A stretch of 64,000 nucleotides of DNA from PoT sp049331405 (GTDB lineage Bacteria > Planctomycetota > Planctomycetia > Isosphaerales > Isosphaeraceae), in the NCBI RefSeq assembly GCF_049331405.1, contig NZ_CP186274.1:6944001-7008000 (forward strand). Reading direction: 5' to 3'. Both the position numbers and the translations under genes were made by a program. Each line of letters starts with the position of its first letter. Position 1 is the first letter of the stretch. Of this stretch, positions 43,826 through 53,046 are shown piece after piece. Below the pieces are notes generated by a model, which saw only the letters and a program-made list of their open reading frames with translations, was not told the origin of the DNA and searched no databases.

Positions 43826-46800
43826 TCACTCCGCGAAGTCGCAGAGCCCCTTGACGTACGCGAGGCTCCCGTCGTTCGCCCAGCCGTCGAGCTGCGCGGT
43901 GTCCTTGAGCTGTTGGCCCCGGGGGCGATCGACGACGAGGAACGAGCAAGGAAGGTCGGGCAGCGAGGTGAGGTCGCCCCAGAGCTTCTCGAACTGGGCG
44001 ACGGGGAAGACATCCTCCTGCCCGTGACCCCAGCGTCGCTTGACGTCCTTGATCGTCACGTAAGTCGGCACTCGCGCCGCCATGGCCCGCACGGCCGCCG
44101 CCACCTTGGCCTGGTTGTTCCTGAGGTCGTCGCGGGTCAGGGCGAAGGCCTTGAGCAGGCCGTCGATGTCGACCCAGGTCGAGAGCGAGTTGTAATACCG
44201 CAGCTTGAACTCGGTGTCCTCGCGGGGCGACGCGAGCCCTTCGAGCAGTCGGATGCGTCCGTTGACCTTGGCAAGCCCACCGCCGCGGTCCTCGATCCGC
44301 CTCGACATCACCTCGAAGCTGAGGGTTGAGCCCGACTCCATCACCAGCCCCAGGACCCCCGGGTCGACCGAGACGCCCAGCGTGTCGATGTTGTGGACGA
44401 GGAGCCAGCGGAGGTTCGGGAACTTGTCGATGAGTTCGACCAGGACACCGTTGCGCAGGAGATTGGGGACCTCATAGAAGTGCCCCGGCGGCGTGAACCG
44501 CTGGATCGGCACGTTATCCGTGTAGTCGGCCCCTTCCCCCTTTGATTTCGCCCAGTTCAGGATCGCCCGGCGCCCGGCCTCGCGGACCTTCTGCTTGTTC
44601 TCGTCGAGCGTCTCGTGAGCCCCTTCCTCCCAGAGGAAGGTGAGGTCGCGGGCCATCGGGATGAGTCGCTGACCGATCGACTGGCCTCGCGAGAGGAAGA
44701 CCGGGCCATCATGCCCGAAGTTCCCCGTCTGTTTCAGGTGCCGATCGATGGCCGAGTGGGTCAGGTAGCTCGTGCTGACGACGTGGGGGATCGTGGTCGA
44801 ATAGAGCCGCTGGGCCTTGCGGGTCTTCGCGAGGTGGATCTCGAGGAAGCTCCTGTGCCTCCCTGCGATCATCACGAACGGGTTGACCGCCTTGACCACC
44901 CCCGCGCCCGACGTCCACCGACTGCCGACGCCCGCGCCGAGGCTCACGACCGCGACCTCGCCGCGACGGATAGCCTCCTCGCCGAGCGCGATCGCGGAGG
45001 CTGGGATTGGGGCCTCCATCGGGCTCGCGGCGATAAGGTCGGAAGCATTGACATCCCTGATGTCGGTATCGACCGGGAGACGATTGCGGGCGAGGCCGAT
45101 CCGGCCGTGCTGCAGATCCTCGCGGAGCTGGGCGTGCTGCACGGGGTCGAACCCGTTCTCGCGCCTGATCTTCTCGGCCGCCTCATCCCAGGACGCGGCG
45201 GCCGGATCCGAGGCCGAGCGCGTGACGGGGAAGAGGTTGTTGATCATCGTCCGGAAGACGCGGAGCAGTTCGCCCGTATCGCGCGACTGGTTCGCGAAGT
45301 GGTCGACGTCCGCCATCCGGAGCGGGTCGAGCGAGGCTCCCCCCTGGGCGATCATCTGCGGGACTTGCAGGGTGTAATAGCGAGGGGGCATCATCGCGTC
45401 GCTGCCCGACTGCAACTCGGCGAAAGTGCCGTGCGGGTTCACCTGGAAGTCGTAGACCACCGGCTCCATCGCGAACGGCAGGGCGTCGTCGAGGCTCCCC
45501 TTCACCCTCGACATGATCTCGCCGATGGTCTTGCGGAACCCGGCCTGGCGGTGCGGGGCGACGAAGAAGGCCATGCCGCCCCCCGACATCCCGCCGAGCA
45601 TCAGGAAGCCCCAGAAGTCCTCGCCGAGCGCGGCCTTGGCCTCGCGGATGATCGACTCGGTGAACTGGCTGCTGACCCAGGGGATGATCTTCTTGAGCGG
45701 ACCTTCCCAGTTCTTCGTAGTGAGGTCGCCGATGGCGCGGACGTCGGCCGACTTCACCGCCTGCACGATCCCTTCGAAGATCCTCAGGGCCTCGTGCCTG
45801 GCCTTCCACTCATCGCTGCTGCGGAGGAGGTACTTGCCGGTCACCATGTTCAGGATCGGTCCGACGTTCTGGGCCATCCCGCCGTGGACCAGGACCATGC
45901 TCTTGGCGAGGGCCACCTGGAAGTCCGTCGAACCCGCCCCTTCATCCCCATTCAGGAGTGTGTGGGCCGGGAGCAACCGACCTCGGCTGATGCCCGACTC
46001 CGGGTCGGCCTCGCCGGCCGCGACCCCCTGGATCAGCTTGATGCCGGGGAAGACGCCCCCCGAATCCTGCCACCCGCCCCCCGAGCCGCCGATCCATTCG
46101 CCCAGGATCGCGCGGGCGACGACGACGCGGGCCTCCTCGGGGATGAGCTCCCCCGTCAGGCTGGCCGTCTGATTCGTGGCCCGCATCAGAAGGCTGATCA
46201 GCGAGGCGAGCAGGTTGGTGGAGACCGCGAGCCGGGAGCCCTTGGGGATGTCGTTGACCTTGCTGACGACCTCGAGACCATAGCCTGGCCGCACGATCCT
46301 GGCGAGGAGGTCGTCGAGCCGGGTCGCCGTACCTTCGAATGACGGCGGGATCAGGCCCGAGGCGATGACCCCCGCCTTCACGAGGCCGAGATAATCATTC
46401 CCGAAGTTGAACAACTCTTCGAGCGTCGCGACGTCCTTGCAGGCGTTGAGGTCGATGCTCGTGAGCCGCAGGATCGGCTCGGGGATGACCCGCACCCTCG
46501 TCTCGATTGGGGGCCGGGGATGGTCGTCGCGGCCGTGGACCCCGAGGTCTACCGAAATGTTGAGGACCCTGGCCCCCTCGGGGAAGTCCATGCCGAGGAA
46601 GAAGATGTCGGACCAGGCGCTGTGGGAGAGGTCGAGGCGGACGGGGGTCTTCTCGATCAGGATCGGGAAGAGGTCCTGATCCGACTCGCGCTCGAGTAGA
46701 CGGGGGTGGAGCCGGATCGGATGCTCGTCGGCCTGGCCGACGCGGAACATCCAGCGGTTCCCCTGGCAACTGCGGACCGACCTCCGCACCTGGTCGGCGA

Positions 46801-47194
46801 GCGTCTGATAGGTGATCTGCTCGTAGGCCTGGGCCAGGGCGCTGGCGATCGTGCCGTTCGGCCCTTCCTTGCGCATCTTGGCCCGGAAGGCCGCGATGGC
46901 CTGCTCGAAGCGACGCTCCATGAGGTCGCGGAAGCCGTCGAACGGGACGAGCCCGGTGCCGGGGATCTCGGCCGAGTCCTGCACGGAGTAGCGGTAGATC
47001 GCGTGCAGGAACATCGAGGCGCGGACGCGCTCGTAGAGGTTCTCGGCCCCTTGCCGGAACGCCTCGAGGTCGTCGCAGGCCTGGAGGATCTCGGCCGTCG
47101 GGGCCCCGTCGACCAGCTCGTGGACCGAGCGGTTGCGGACGGCGGGGTCGGGACTCGTGATGGTATCGATCAGGAGCGTTCCGCGAGGACTCAT
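43826..47194 (-). CDS. Bifunctional fusion: GHMP-type sugar kinase + UDP-sugar pyrophosphorylase
   Basis: This is a 1122-residue protein. The N-terminal part (about 150-700) looks like a GHMP kinase of the fucokinase/FKP kind: VRLDLSHSAWSD at 185-196, the loop P317-KGSRLAVSTNLLA, and GGGWQDSGGVFPGIK at 372-386. The C-terminal part (about 742-1122) is a UDPGP-type uridylyltransferase: SLGAGVGSRWTSGAGVVKAV with the GxGxR...K signature, and LLVHNIDTLG near residue 930. A sugar 1-phosphate made by the kinase would be passed to the transferase to give a UDP-sugar. In Bacteroides FKP the order is the reverse. The GHMP glycine loop is somewhat degenerate (GSRLAVST for GSGLGTSS). It is flanked by a GalU-like gene and an epimerase gene. 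Confidence 0.85.
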   Translation of the reverse strand: MSPRGTLLIDTITSPDPAVRNRSVHELVDGAPTAEILQACDDLEAFRQGAENLYERVRASMFLHAIYRYSVQDSAEIPGTGLVPFDGFRDLMERRFEQAIAAFRAKMRKEGPNGTIASALAQAYEQITYQTLADQVRRSVRSCQGNRWMFRVGQADEHPIRLHPRLLERESDQDLFPILIEKTPVRLDLSHSAWSDIFFLGMDFPEGARVLNISVDLGVHGRDDHPRPPIETRVRVIPEPILRLTSIDLNACKDVATLEELFNFGNDYLGLVKAGVIASGLIPPSFEGTATRLDDLLARIVRPGYGLEVVSKVNDIPKGSRLAVSTNLLASLISLLMRATNQTASLTGELIPEEARVVVARAILGEWIGGSGGGWQDSGGVFPGIKLIQGVAAGEADPESGISRGRLLPAHTLLNGDEGAGSTDFQVALAKSMVLVHGGMAQNVGPILNMVTGKYLLRSSDEWKARHEALRIFEGIVQAVKSADVRAIGDLTTKNWEGPLKKIIPWVSSQFTESIIREAKAALGEDFWGFLMLGGMSGGGMAFFVAPHRQAGFRKTIGEIMSRVKGSLDDALPFAMEPVVYDFQVNPHGTFAELQSGSDAMMPPRYYTLQVPQMIAQGGASLDPLRMADVDHFANQSRDTGELLRVFRTMINNLFPVTRSASDPAAASWDEAAEKIRRENGFDPVQHAQLREDLQHGRIGLARNRLPVDTDIRDVNASDLIAASPMEAPIPASAIALGEEAIRRGEVAVVSLGAGVGSRWTSGAGVVKAVNPFVMIAGRHRSFLEIHLAKTRKAQRLYSTTIPHVVSTSYLTHSAIDRHLKQTGNFGHDGPVFLSRGQSIGQRLIPMARDLTFLWEEGAHETLDENKQKVREAGRRAILNWAKSKGEGADYTDNVPIQRFTPPGHFYEVPNLLRNGVLVELIDKFPNLRWLLVHNIDTLGVSVDPGVLGLVMESGSTLSFEVMSRRIEDRGGGLAKVNGRIRLLEGLASPREDTEFKLRYYNSLSTWVDIDGLLKAFALTRDDLRNNQAKVAAAVRAMAARVPTYVTIKDVKRRWGHGQEDVFPVAQFEKLWGDLTSLPDLPCSFLVVDRPRGQQLKDTAQLDGWANDGSLAYVKGLCDFAE

Positions 47195-47218
47195 GGGCCG
47201 CCTTGCATCCGAATCAAA

Positions 47219-48190
47219 TCAGTTGGCCGGCCCCGTCGCGGCGTGGTTCTGCTCGATCCGCACGATCGACTCGAGCAGGCCGGAGAGCATCTGCTCCCGG
47301 TCGACGCCCGCCAGTGCCAGGGCGATCTGGGCCTCGACGAATCCGAACTTCACACCAAGGTTGTAGCGCGCCCCGCGGGTCTCCAGGGCGAGATATTCCT
47401 CGCGACGCGCGAGCGCGTTCAGGGCCGTCGTGAGCTGGATCTGTCCCAACTCCCTCGTGTCGCGGGCGAGCATGTCGTCGAGCAAATCGAACACCGTCGA
47501 CGTCAGCACGTGCATCCCGAAGAAGCAGAGGTAGTGCCCCGCCCGCAGGCCGGGGACCTGGAGCCGGAGCTCGGCGAGCGTGGGGTTCGGCTTCTCGATG
47601 ACCTCGTCAATCTTGTAGACGTCGGGCCGGTCCTGGAGCCGCTTCCCGGTCACCGTGCCATACTGGTGGATCAGGTGTTCTCGCGTCGCCTGGACCGCCG
47701 ACACGGCGCAATCCTCGGCCGCGGCGAGCTCGAGGAGCTGACGCGCACAGCGCCTCGTCTCCTTCGAGATATAGAGGTGATCGCCCAGGAGCAGCAGGAA
47801 CGGATCGCTACCGACGAAGCTCCGAGAGCACCAGACCGCGTGGCCGTACCCGATCGGCTCGGGCTGGACGGCGAAGCTCAGGCGTTCCTCGAGGTTCAGG
47901 AGCCTGCGGGCCTGTTCCTCGGCCCACTCGAACCCCTTCGACGAGGCCCGGAGGCTCTCGGCATAGCGCTGAAATTGACCGCGGTAGACGGCCTCATCGT
48001 CGGGCGCGCAGACGACGCAGATCTCTTCGATCCCGCTCTCGATCGCCTCTTCGGCGATGATCTGGAGCACGGGCTTCGTCAGGCCGTCGCGATCGACGAG
48101 CGGATACATCGCCTTCTGCACGGTATCGGAGGCCACATGATTCTTGTTGCCCCGCCCCGCCGCCGTGATGACCGCCTTGGTGATCTGCAC
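47219..48190 (-). CDS. GalU-like nucleotidyltransferase with divergent NTP loop
   Basis: The 323-residue protein has the GalU-type Rossmann-like fold: ITKAVITAAG at the N-terminus, MYPLVD, and a conserved YGHAVWCSR and GDHLYI (Asp for metal). The signature GxGTR is replaced by GRGNK (AAGRGNKNHVASDTVQKAMYPL), so NTP choice or chemistry may differ. The start is GTG 48190, where the family usually begins; a longer GTG start at 48256 lacks a ribosome site. It is the first gene of the operon, 24 bases before the kinase/pyrophosphorylase fusion. Confidence 0.82.
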   Translation of the reverse strand: MQITKAVITAAGRGNKNHVASDTVQKAMYPLVDRDGLTKPVLQIIAEEAIESGIEEICVVCAPDDEAVYRGQFQRYAESLRASSKGFEWAEEQARRLLNLEERLSFAVQPEPIGYGHAVWCSRSFVGSDPFLLLLGDHLYISKETRRCARQLLELAAAEDCAVSAVQATREHLIHQYGTVTGKRLQDRPDVYKIDEVIEKPNPTLAELRLQVPGLRAGHYLCFFGMHVLTSTVFDLLDDMLARDTRELGQIQLTTALNALARREEYLALETRGARYNLGVKFGFVEAQIALALAGVDREQMLSGLLESIVRIEQNHAATGPAN

Positions 48191-48553
48191 GTCCCAGCAA
48201 CTCCCGGGCAAGCCCTCTGAAATCGTCCCGAACCAGTCCCCGAGACGATTCCCCACCCCGCCGAATCTCTGCCTCGGCGACGGCGATTCAGACTACCGGC
48301 AAGGAAGGGCACAAACAATCCCCGACCCGGATCGCCTATCCACCTTTCTCGCGGAAGAAACTTCGCACGAAAGACGACTTACGCCCCAGGTGTTTGCCTG
48401 TGCCTCCCCGCTGCTCCCCGCCTTCTATTTCATGAGGACACTCGGAGACCCGCCGGGCGAGAAATTGGGGATCTTGTCTGCTGGCTGCTTGACACTCGAC
48501 CCCGAACCCGCTATTAATAGGACTCTCGCCTGACGCATACGCTGACGACGCGA
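48191..48553. other. Divergent intergenic region upstream of tRNA-Asp
   Basis: The region should contain promoters for the minus-strand sugar-nucleotide operon and the plus-strand tRNA gene. No ORF is convincing and no repeat was seen. Confidence 0.4.
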
Positions 48554-48627
48554 GGGGATGTAGCTCAATTGGTTAGAGCACCGGCCTGTCACGCCGGAGG
48601 TTGCGGGTTCGAGCCCCGTCATCCTCG
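48554..48627 (+). tRNA. tRNA-Asp (anticodon GTC)
   Basis: The 74-base cloverleaf has an acceptor stem GGGGATG/CATCCTC, a D arm GCTC...GAGC, an anticodon stem CCGGC/GCCGG with loop CTGTCAC (anticodon GTC), a T arm GCGGG/CCCGT with loop TTCGAGC, and discriminator G. CCA is not encoded. The tRNA is complete with all conserved bases, and it has no integrase or attachment repeat next to it. Confidence 0.96.
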
Positions 48628-48771
48628 CTAGCTGAGAAGTCAAATCATCTGGGCTTTGCAGCATTCTCTGATAGCTTGGTTAAGACAATGGCGGTTTGAG
48701 ATCGAATCTATTGGATTCGCCCTCATCACCGCCATCTTCGTTTGACCAGCAAGAGCAAGGCGTTCAGACTA

Positions 48772-49131
48772 ATGGAAGAGTCGACGCCCAACTACACTCC
48801 GCCTCTCACCAACTCAGAGGCCGTACCCACCCCGCGTCGCCTTCGGCCATGGTTCGTCGCGGGCTTCTTCCTCACGATCATCGGGCTCTTGGTTGGCCTT
48901 AAGGGGTATGTCCTCCTTCCATCGGGCGTGGGCGTCGCTCGCGTGCCGATTTGGCGGTATTACATCATCGAGGTGAGTCGAGCGATTTCTGGTCCCCACA
49001 ATCTCGGCCCGGGTTCCGGCGGTTCCTCGGCCCTCATCGAGCATGCCATCGTCCACCTCCTCATTGCGATCGCCGGTGGCCTCCTCACCCTTGGGCTCGG
49101 CTGGGTCATTCGCCGGTTCTCGCACCGTTGA
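48772..49131 (+). CDS. Small membrane protein (hypothetical)
   Basis: The 119-residue protein has a polar, Pro/Thr-rich N-terminus, a hydrophobic helix (about 32-52; WFVAGFFLTIIGLLVGLKGYV) and a second one near 95-115 (HLLIAIAGGLLTLGLGWVI), ending with a basic tail. No domain is recognised. The start at 48772 is an ATG without a strong RBS. Confidence 0.55.
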   Translation: MEESTPNYTPPLTNSEAVPTPRRLRPWFVAGFFLTIIGLLVGLKGYVLLPSGVGVARVPIWRYYIIEVSRAISGPHNLGPGSGGSSALIEHAIVHLLIAIAGGLLTLGLGWVIRRFSHR

Positions 49132-49490
49132 TGGACTGAGGTTCGACCTCTCGTTACAACGGATCGACCTATCCTGGTTGACGCTCCGACCCCATCGGTC
49201 CTCCTGCCCACAACTCAAACCCGACGCCTCGTCCTTGGTCACTTGTCGACCTGAATCGAAGGTCTCGTCCTCGCTTGAGGGTGGCGACATCGACGAGTTT
49301 GCGCGTTCCTTTCGTTGGAAACACAGGGTGCCGCATCGCGATTTGCGCGATATGTGGCTATGTTCGAATAGGGTTGAAACTTCGCGAAGAACGGCTCGAT
49401 CGAGCCCTGATATTTAACGATCGATTCTCCGCCCGTTCCGAGATCTTTGGTGGCCGTCCTCTCGCATCCAGAGACTTAAGGTGTAACTTC
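49132..49490. other. Intergenic region without a supported gene
   Basis: There are 359 bases between two plus-strand membrane protein genes. The frame of the second gene is open through part of it, but the sequence is not protein-like there. No hairpin or repeat was seen. Confidence 0.35.
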
Positions 49491-51197
49491 ATGAGCGATC
49501 GCGAACCTGGCGCTACATCCTTCGTCATTCTCGTTTGGTTGGCGTCGGCGGCGAGTTTGCTCGTGCTGGCCTGGTTCTACACGGTCGAAACACCTTTGTG
49601 GGATGACTGGGCGAACGTCGCCGTACTGACGGGCGAGCGTCCGTTGACTATGGGATGGCTCTGGTCGCTCCATAACGAACACCGGATTGCTTTGCCCCGG
49701 CTCATTTACATCAGCCTGGCGTGGCTGACGGGAGCGAGTTTCCGGGCCCAGGCGCTCCTCAATGCAATTCTGCTGATCGTGGCGACGGGCAGTCTGATCC
49801 GTGCGGCGAGGAACCTGCGAGGGTGGACGAGCTATGCCGATGCCTTCCTCCCCTTGATCTTCTGCGGTGTCTCCCACCAGCGCAACGTGCTCTTCGCTTT
49901 CCAGATCCAACTCATCCTGTCCACGGTACTTCTTGCCTTTGCGGTTCATGTCGTCTCCCGGCGGCCGAGTGGCCTGGGTACGCCATCGGCGGGATTGATG
50001 GCCGTCATGTTGCTCCTCTTGCCACTTTGCGGGGCGAATGGGCTCGGCTTTGTTCCCGCGATCGCCCTGGCGATGATCTACCAGGCCGTCCTCGACTGGC
50101 GACAATCGCGGTTGAGGGCGGTTCTGCTCGTCGCAGGTGCGGTGCTCGGAGGGATATTGATCGTCCTGTATTTCCGGAACTATCATTCGCTCGAGCATAC
50201 CGACGAGCCCGCGTCCCTGATGGAGCGGTTCCGGATCGCCATGCAGTTACTCGCGACCGGCTGGGGTGACTCGGCCTTCCGCACGTGGCCCTGGTCGGGC
50301 TGGTTGGAAGGATTGGTTATCGCCGGCGGTGTCGCGGCTTTGCTCGTGAACTGGATCAGGGGTCCGGAGCGTCGCATGAGGACGACCTGGCTCATCGCGC
50401 TCTTCGGCGCGGTCGGGTCGCTCGCCATCGGGATCGGGTGGGGGCGTGGCGGGTGGACCGACAGGGCCGGCTTCGAGACTCGGTATGTGACGCTCGCGGC
50501 GCCTGCCCTGGCGATCGCCTATCTCGCCTGGTGCGAGGCGGGGTCGATCGCGATGCGGTTCGCTCAGATGACGATGTTCGCACTCGCCTGCATCGCGGTC
50601 TGGCCGAACACGGAGGGGGTACTCAAGGCCGTCGCGGAGCATAAGGATAGGTTCGACGCGCTCGCCCGAGACATTGCTGCCGGCTTGCCCCCGTCCCGAT
50701 TGATCCCCCGCCATCAAGGCTTCCTGCACAACTCGCACGACGACCTGTATCTCGGCATGCCCATGATGAAGAAGGCCAGGCTGGGTCTGTACGCGAGGAT
50801 GGCAGACGACCCGCCCTTCCGGGAAATCTCACTCTCGAAGGGCCCGACCTCGATGACCGGCATGACCGGTCAGGAGGGACACTTCCGCTCGACGATGGTG
50901 GATCCATATCTCAACTATACGTTGCCCGCTCCTCTGCCGGTTGCTGGCGTGAGGCTTCGCTTTCGTCACTCAAATCCGCAGGGCCTGCCCGCTCGCTTCC
51001 TCATGCTCTGGAGCAACGACGCCAATCCTGGGCGAACCCCTCCCGGCCGGCACTCGATCTGGAAGCTCGCGACTCGCGAGGACAAGACCATCATCGTCTG
51101 GACCGATGCGACCATCGATCACCTTCGCATCCAGCCCGACAACAAGCGGTGCGAGTTCGACGTCGAGGATCTGACCCTACTCATTGCCAACCCGTGA
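49491..51197 (+). CDS. Polytopic membrane protein, possible GT-C type glycosyltransferase
   Basis: The 568-residue protein has about ten hydrophobic segments in its first 400 residues and a soluble C-terminal domain of about 150 residues. An extracytoplasmic loop after the first helix contains LWDDWAN and a NEHRIALPRL segment, resembling the acidic first-loop motif of GT-C glycosyltransferases. The soluble tail is beta-rich. The ATG at 49491 follows a run of non-protein-like codons in the same frame. The function is inferred only from topology and the DDW motif. Confidence 0.7.
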   Translation: MSDREPGATSFVILVWLASAASLLVLAWFYTVETPLWDDWANVAVLTGERPLTMGWLWSLHNEHRIALPRLIYISLAWLTGASFRAQALLNAILLIVATGSLIRAARNLRGWTSYADAFLPLIFCGVSHQRNVLFAFQIQLILSTVLLAFAVHVVSRRPSGLGTPSAGLMAVMLLLLPLCGANGLGFVPAIALAMIYQAVLDWRQSRLRAVLLVAGAVLGGILIVLYFRNYHSLEHTDEPASLMERFRIAMQLLATGWGDSAFRTWPWSGWLEGLVIAGGVAALLVNWIRGPERRMRTTWLIALFGAVGSLAIGIGWGRGGWTDRAGFETRYVTLAAPALAIAYLAWCEAGSIAMRFAQMTMFALACIAVWPNTEGVLKAVAEHKDRFDALARDIAAGLPPSRLIPRHQGFLHNSHDDLYLGMPMMKKARLGLYARMADDPPFREISLSKGPTSMTGMTGQEGHFRSTMVDPYLNYTLPAPLPVAGVRLRFRHSNPQGLPARFLMLWSNDANPGRTPPGRHSIWKLATREDKTIIVWTDATIDHLRIQPDNKRCEFDVEDLTLLIANP

Positions 51198-51296
51198 TGA
51201 GGGGCAATCGACAACGTACCTCCCGCCAGGCCGGGGTCGGCCTGATTCAACTCATCACACACTGATGGTGGGCGAGGCCAGGCTGTTCTTCCCGAG

Positions 51297-51524
51297 TTAG
51301 TCGGCGTGGAGCTTGGTTCCCGGTCGATTGGCCGATTTCGCCTTGAGGGCGATCATCCCGGCCAGGACTTCAAAACCAAGGCAGATGCCAAACCAGAGGC
51401 CTTTGCCGAAGTCGGATTTCGGCACGATCGAGGGCATGTATCGTGAGGCGATGAAGAACAGGCTGATCCCGAATAGGCCGATCACCAGGAAGAGGAGCGG
51501 GAGCCATTTCTGACGGGTTCGCAT
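51297..51524 (-). CDS. Small two-helix membrane protein (hypothetical)
   Basis: The 75-residue protein begins MRTRQKWLPLLFLVIG. Two hydrophobic stretches (about residues 7-25 and 42-62) are separated by a loop with KSDFGKG. It is convergent with the GT-C-like gene. No family is recognised; the RBS is weak. Confidence 0.5.
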   Translation of the reverse strand: MRTRQKWLPLLFLVIGLFGISLFFIASRYMPSIVPKSDFGKGLWFGICLGFEVLAGMIALKAKSANRPGTKLHAD

Positions 51525-51613
51525 GAGCGGAGTTCCATGGATAAATACAGTGAAGCCGAAGCTCGCACGGCTCGATGACAGCACCTCGGCGAGACATCCC
51601 TCTTCGCTTGGGA

Positions 51614-52831
51614 TCAAGGAATACGCGAGGCCTCGAGTGCCGAGTCGAGGTCGGCGATCAGGTCATTCACATCCTCGATGCCGCAGGAATAGCGAACGAG
51701 CGTCTCGGGAATGCCGAGGGCCGCTCGCTCGCTCGCGGTGAGCTCGACGTGCGAGCCGGTTGCGGGCGGGGCCACGACGGTTTCCACCGCGCCGAGATTC
51801 GCGGCTCGATGGGCGTAGCGGAGCCTAGGGAGGAAGTCCTTCACGACCTCGAAGTCGCCGCGCAACTGGAAGCTGAGCACGCCGCCGAAACCGCCTGGCA
51901 TCTGACGTTTGGCGACATCGTGGTTGGGGTGGCTTTCGAGCCCGGGATAGAAGACATGCTCGACGGCCCGGTGCTGGCTCAGATGCCGCGCGATGGTCAG
52001 GGCGTTTGAGTTCTGCCGCTCGACCCTCAGGGAGAGGGTTTTCATGCCGCGAAGCAGGAGGTACGCGGCGTCGGGGTGGAGTGTGGCCCCGGTGATCTCG
52101 CGGCGGCGGAAGATCGACTCGATGAGGCCGGAGTCTCCCGCGACGACACCTCCCAGGGCGTCGGCGTGGCCGCCGAGGTACTTGGTCGCGCTGTGGATGA
52201 CGAGGTGGGCACCGAGTTCCAGCGGGTGCTGATTGATCGGTGTCGCGAAGGTGTTGTCCACCACGACGATTGCGCCTCGGGCACGGGCCCTTGAGGAGAG
52301 TCGCTCGAGGTCGAGGACCTTGCACGTGGGATTCGTGGGGCTTTCGAGGTAGAGGACACGCAGGCCTTCGTCGATGGCGGATTCGATGGCCTCCTGGTCG
52401 GCGGTCTGGCAGAGCGTGACCTTCACGCCGACCCTGGGGAGGAACTCGCTGAAGAGCCGGTTGGTGCCGCCGTACGTGTCGTTGACCGAGACCACGCGCT
52501 GGCCGGGTTCGAGCAGGGTGAAGAGCGTGTCGCTGATGGCGGCCATTCCGGTGGAGAAGCTCGTTGCGGCCTCGGCGCCCTCCAGGATCCGGAGCTTCTC
52601 CTCGAAGACGGCGACCGTGGGGTTGGTGTTCCGGCCGTAGATGTGCCCCTGGCTCCGACCCAGGGCGACCGCTTTCCACTCGTCGAGGTCGTCGTAGCCG
52701 AAGGAAACGCTATTCACCACGGGGACCTGGGTCGCCCTCTGCATGAAGGTGCCCCCCTCCCCTCCCCACACGCATTGAGTGGAACGGCTCGGCACTTCTC
52801 GCGATTGCTTCTGCTGATCTGAATCCGACAC
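51614..52831 (-). CDS. Cystathionine gamma-synthase-like PLP-dependent enzyme
   Basis: The 405-residue protein is a Cys/Met-metabolism PLP enzyme. PLP-binding segments are visible: SFSTGMAAIS, SVNDTYGGTNRLF, VDNTFATPI (D192) and SATKYLGGHADALGG with K217 as the Schiff-base lysine. It catalyses gamma- or beta-replacement/elimination on homoserine- or cysteine-derived substrates in methionine/cysteine metabolism. I chose GTG 52831 because GGAG lies eight bases upstream and the family motif CVWGGEGG near residue 20 is then included. An ATG at 52744 with a strong G-rich RBS would remove this region. No neighbouring gene of the pathway is seen. Confidence 0.9.
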   Translation of the reverse strand: MSDSDQQKQSREVPSRSTQCVWGGEGGTFMQRATQVPVVNSVSFGYDDLDEWKAVALGRSQGHIYGRNTNPTVAVFEEKLRILEGAEAATSFSTGMAAISDTLFTLLEPGQRVVSVNDTYGGTNRLFSEFLPRVGVKVTLCQTADQEAIESAIDEGLRVLYLESPTNPTCKVLDLERLSSRARARGAIVVVDNTFATPINQHPLELGAHLVIHSATKYLGGHADALGGVVAGDSGLIESIFRRREITGATLHPDAAYLLLRGMKTLSLRVERQNSNALTIARHLSQHRAVEHVFYPGLESHPNHDVAKRQMPGGFGGVLSFQLRGDFEVVKDFLPRLRYAHRAANLGAVETVVAPPATGSHVELTASERAALGIPETLVRYSCGIEDVNDLIADLDSALEASRIP

Positions 52832-53046
52832 GAAGGGATCTCCGCAAGGCAAGAGACGGATAATCTCCCGAGTGTGCCAGGTTCCTCATGCCGACGGCAA
52901 GTGGCCACGCGAACTGCCGGAAGGTTTGGAGCCGCACTCGCGAGAATGATGGAAGACCCGTCAATGCGAGCTGTTACTCACGGTGATCGTCCGGGAGAAG
53001 TCGCTCGGACGTTGAGCTGCCTCGAAAGAATTAGTAGGGTGGCACA

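Noticed and set aside
48554..48627. Integration site of a genomic island at tRNA-Asp
   Set aside because: No integrase gene, no direct repeat of the tRNA 3' end and no change in gene type beyond it were seen.
48628..48771. Second tRNA gene after tRNA-Asp
   Set aside because: A TTGGTTAAGA-like stretch resembles a D loop, but no full cloverleaf can be folded.
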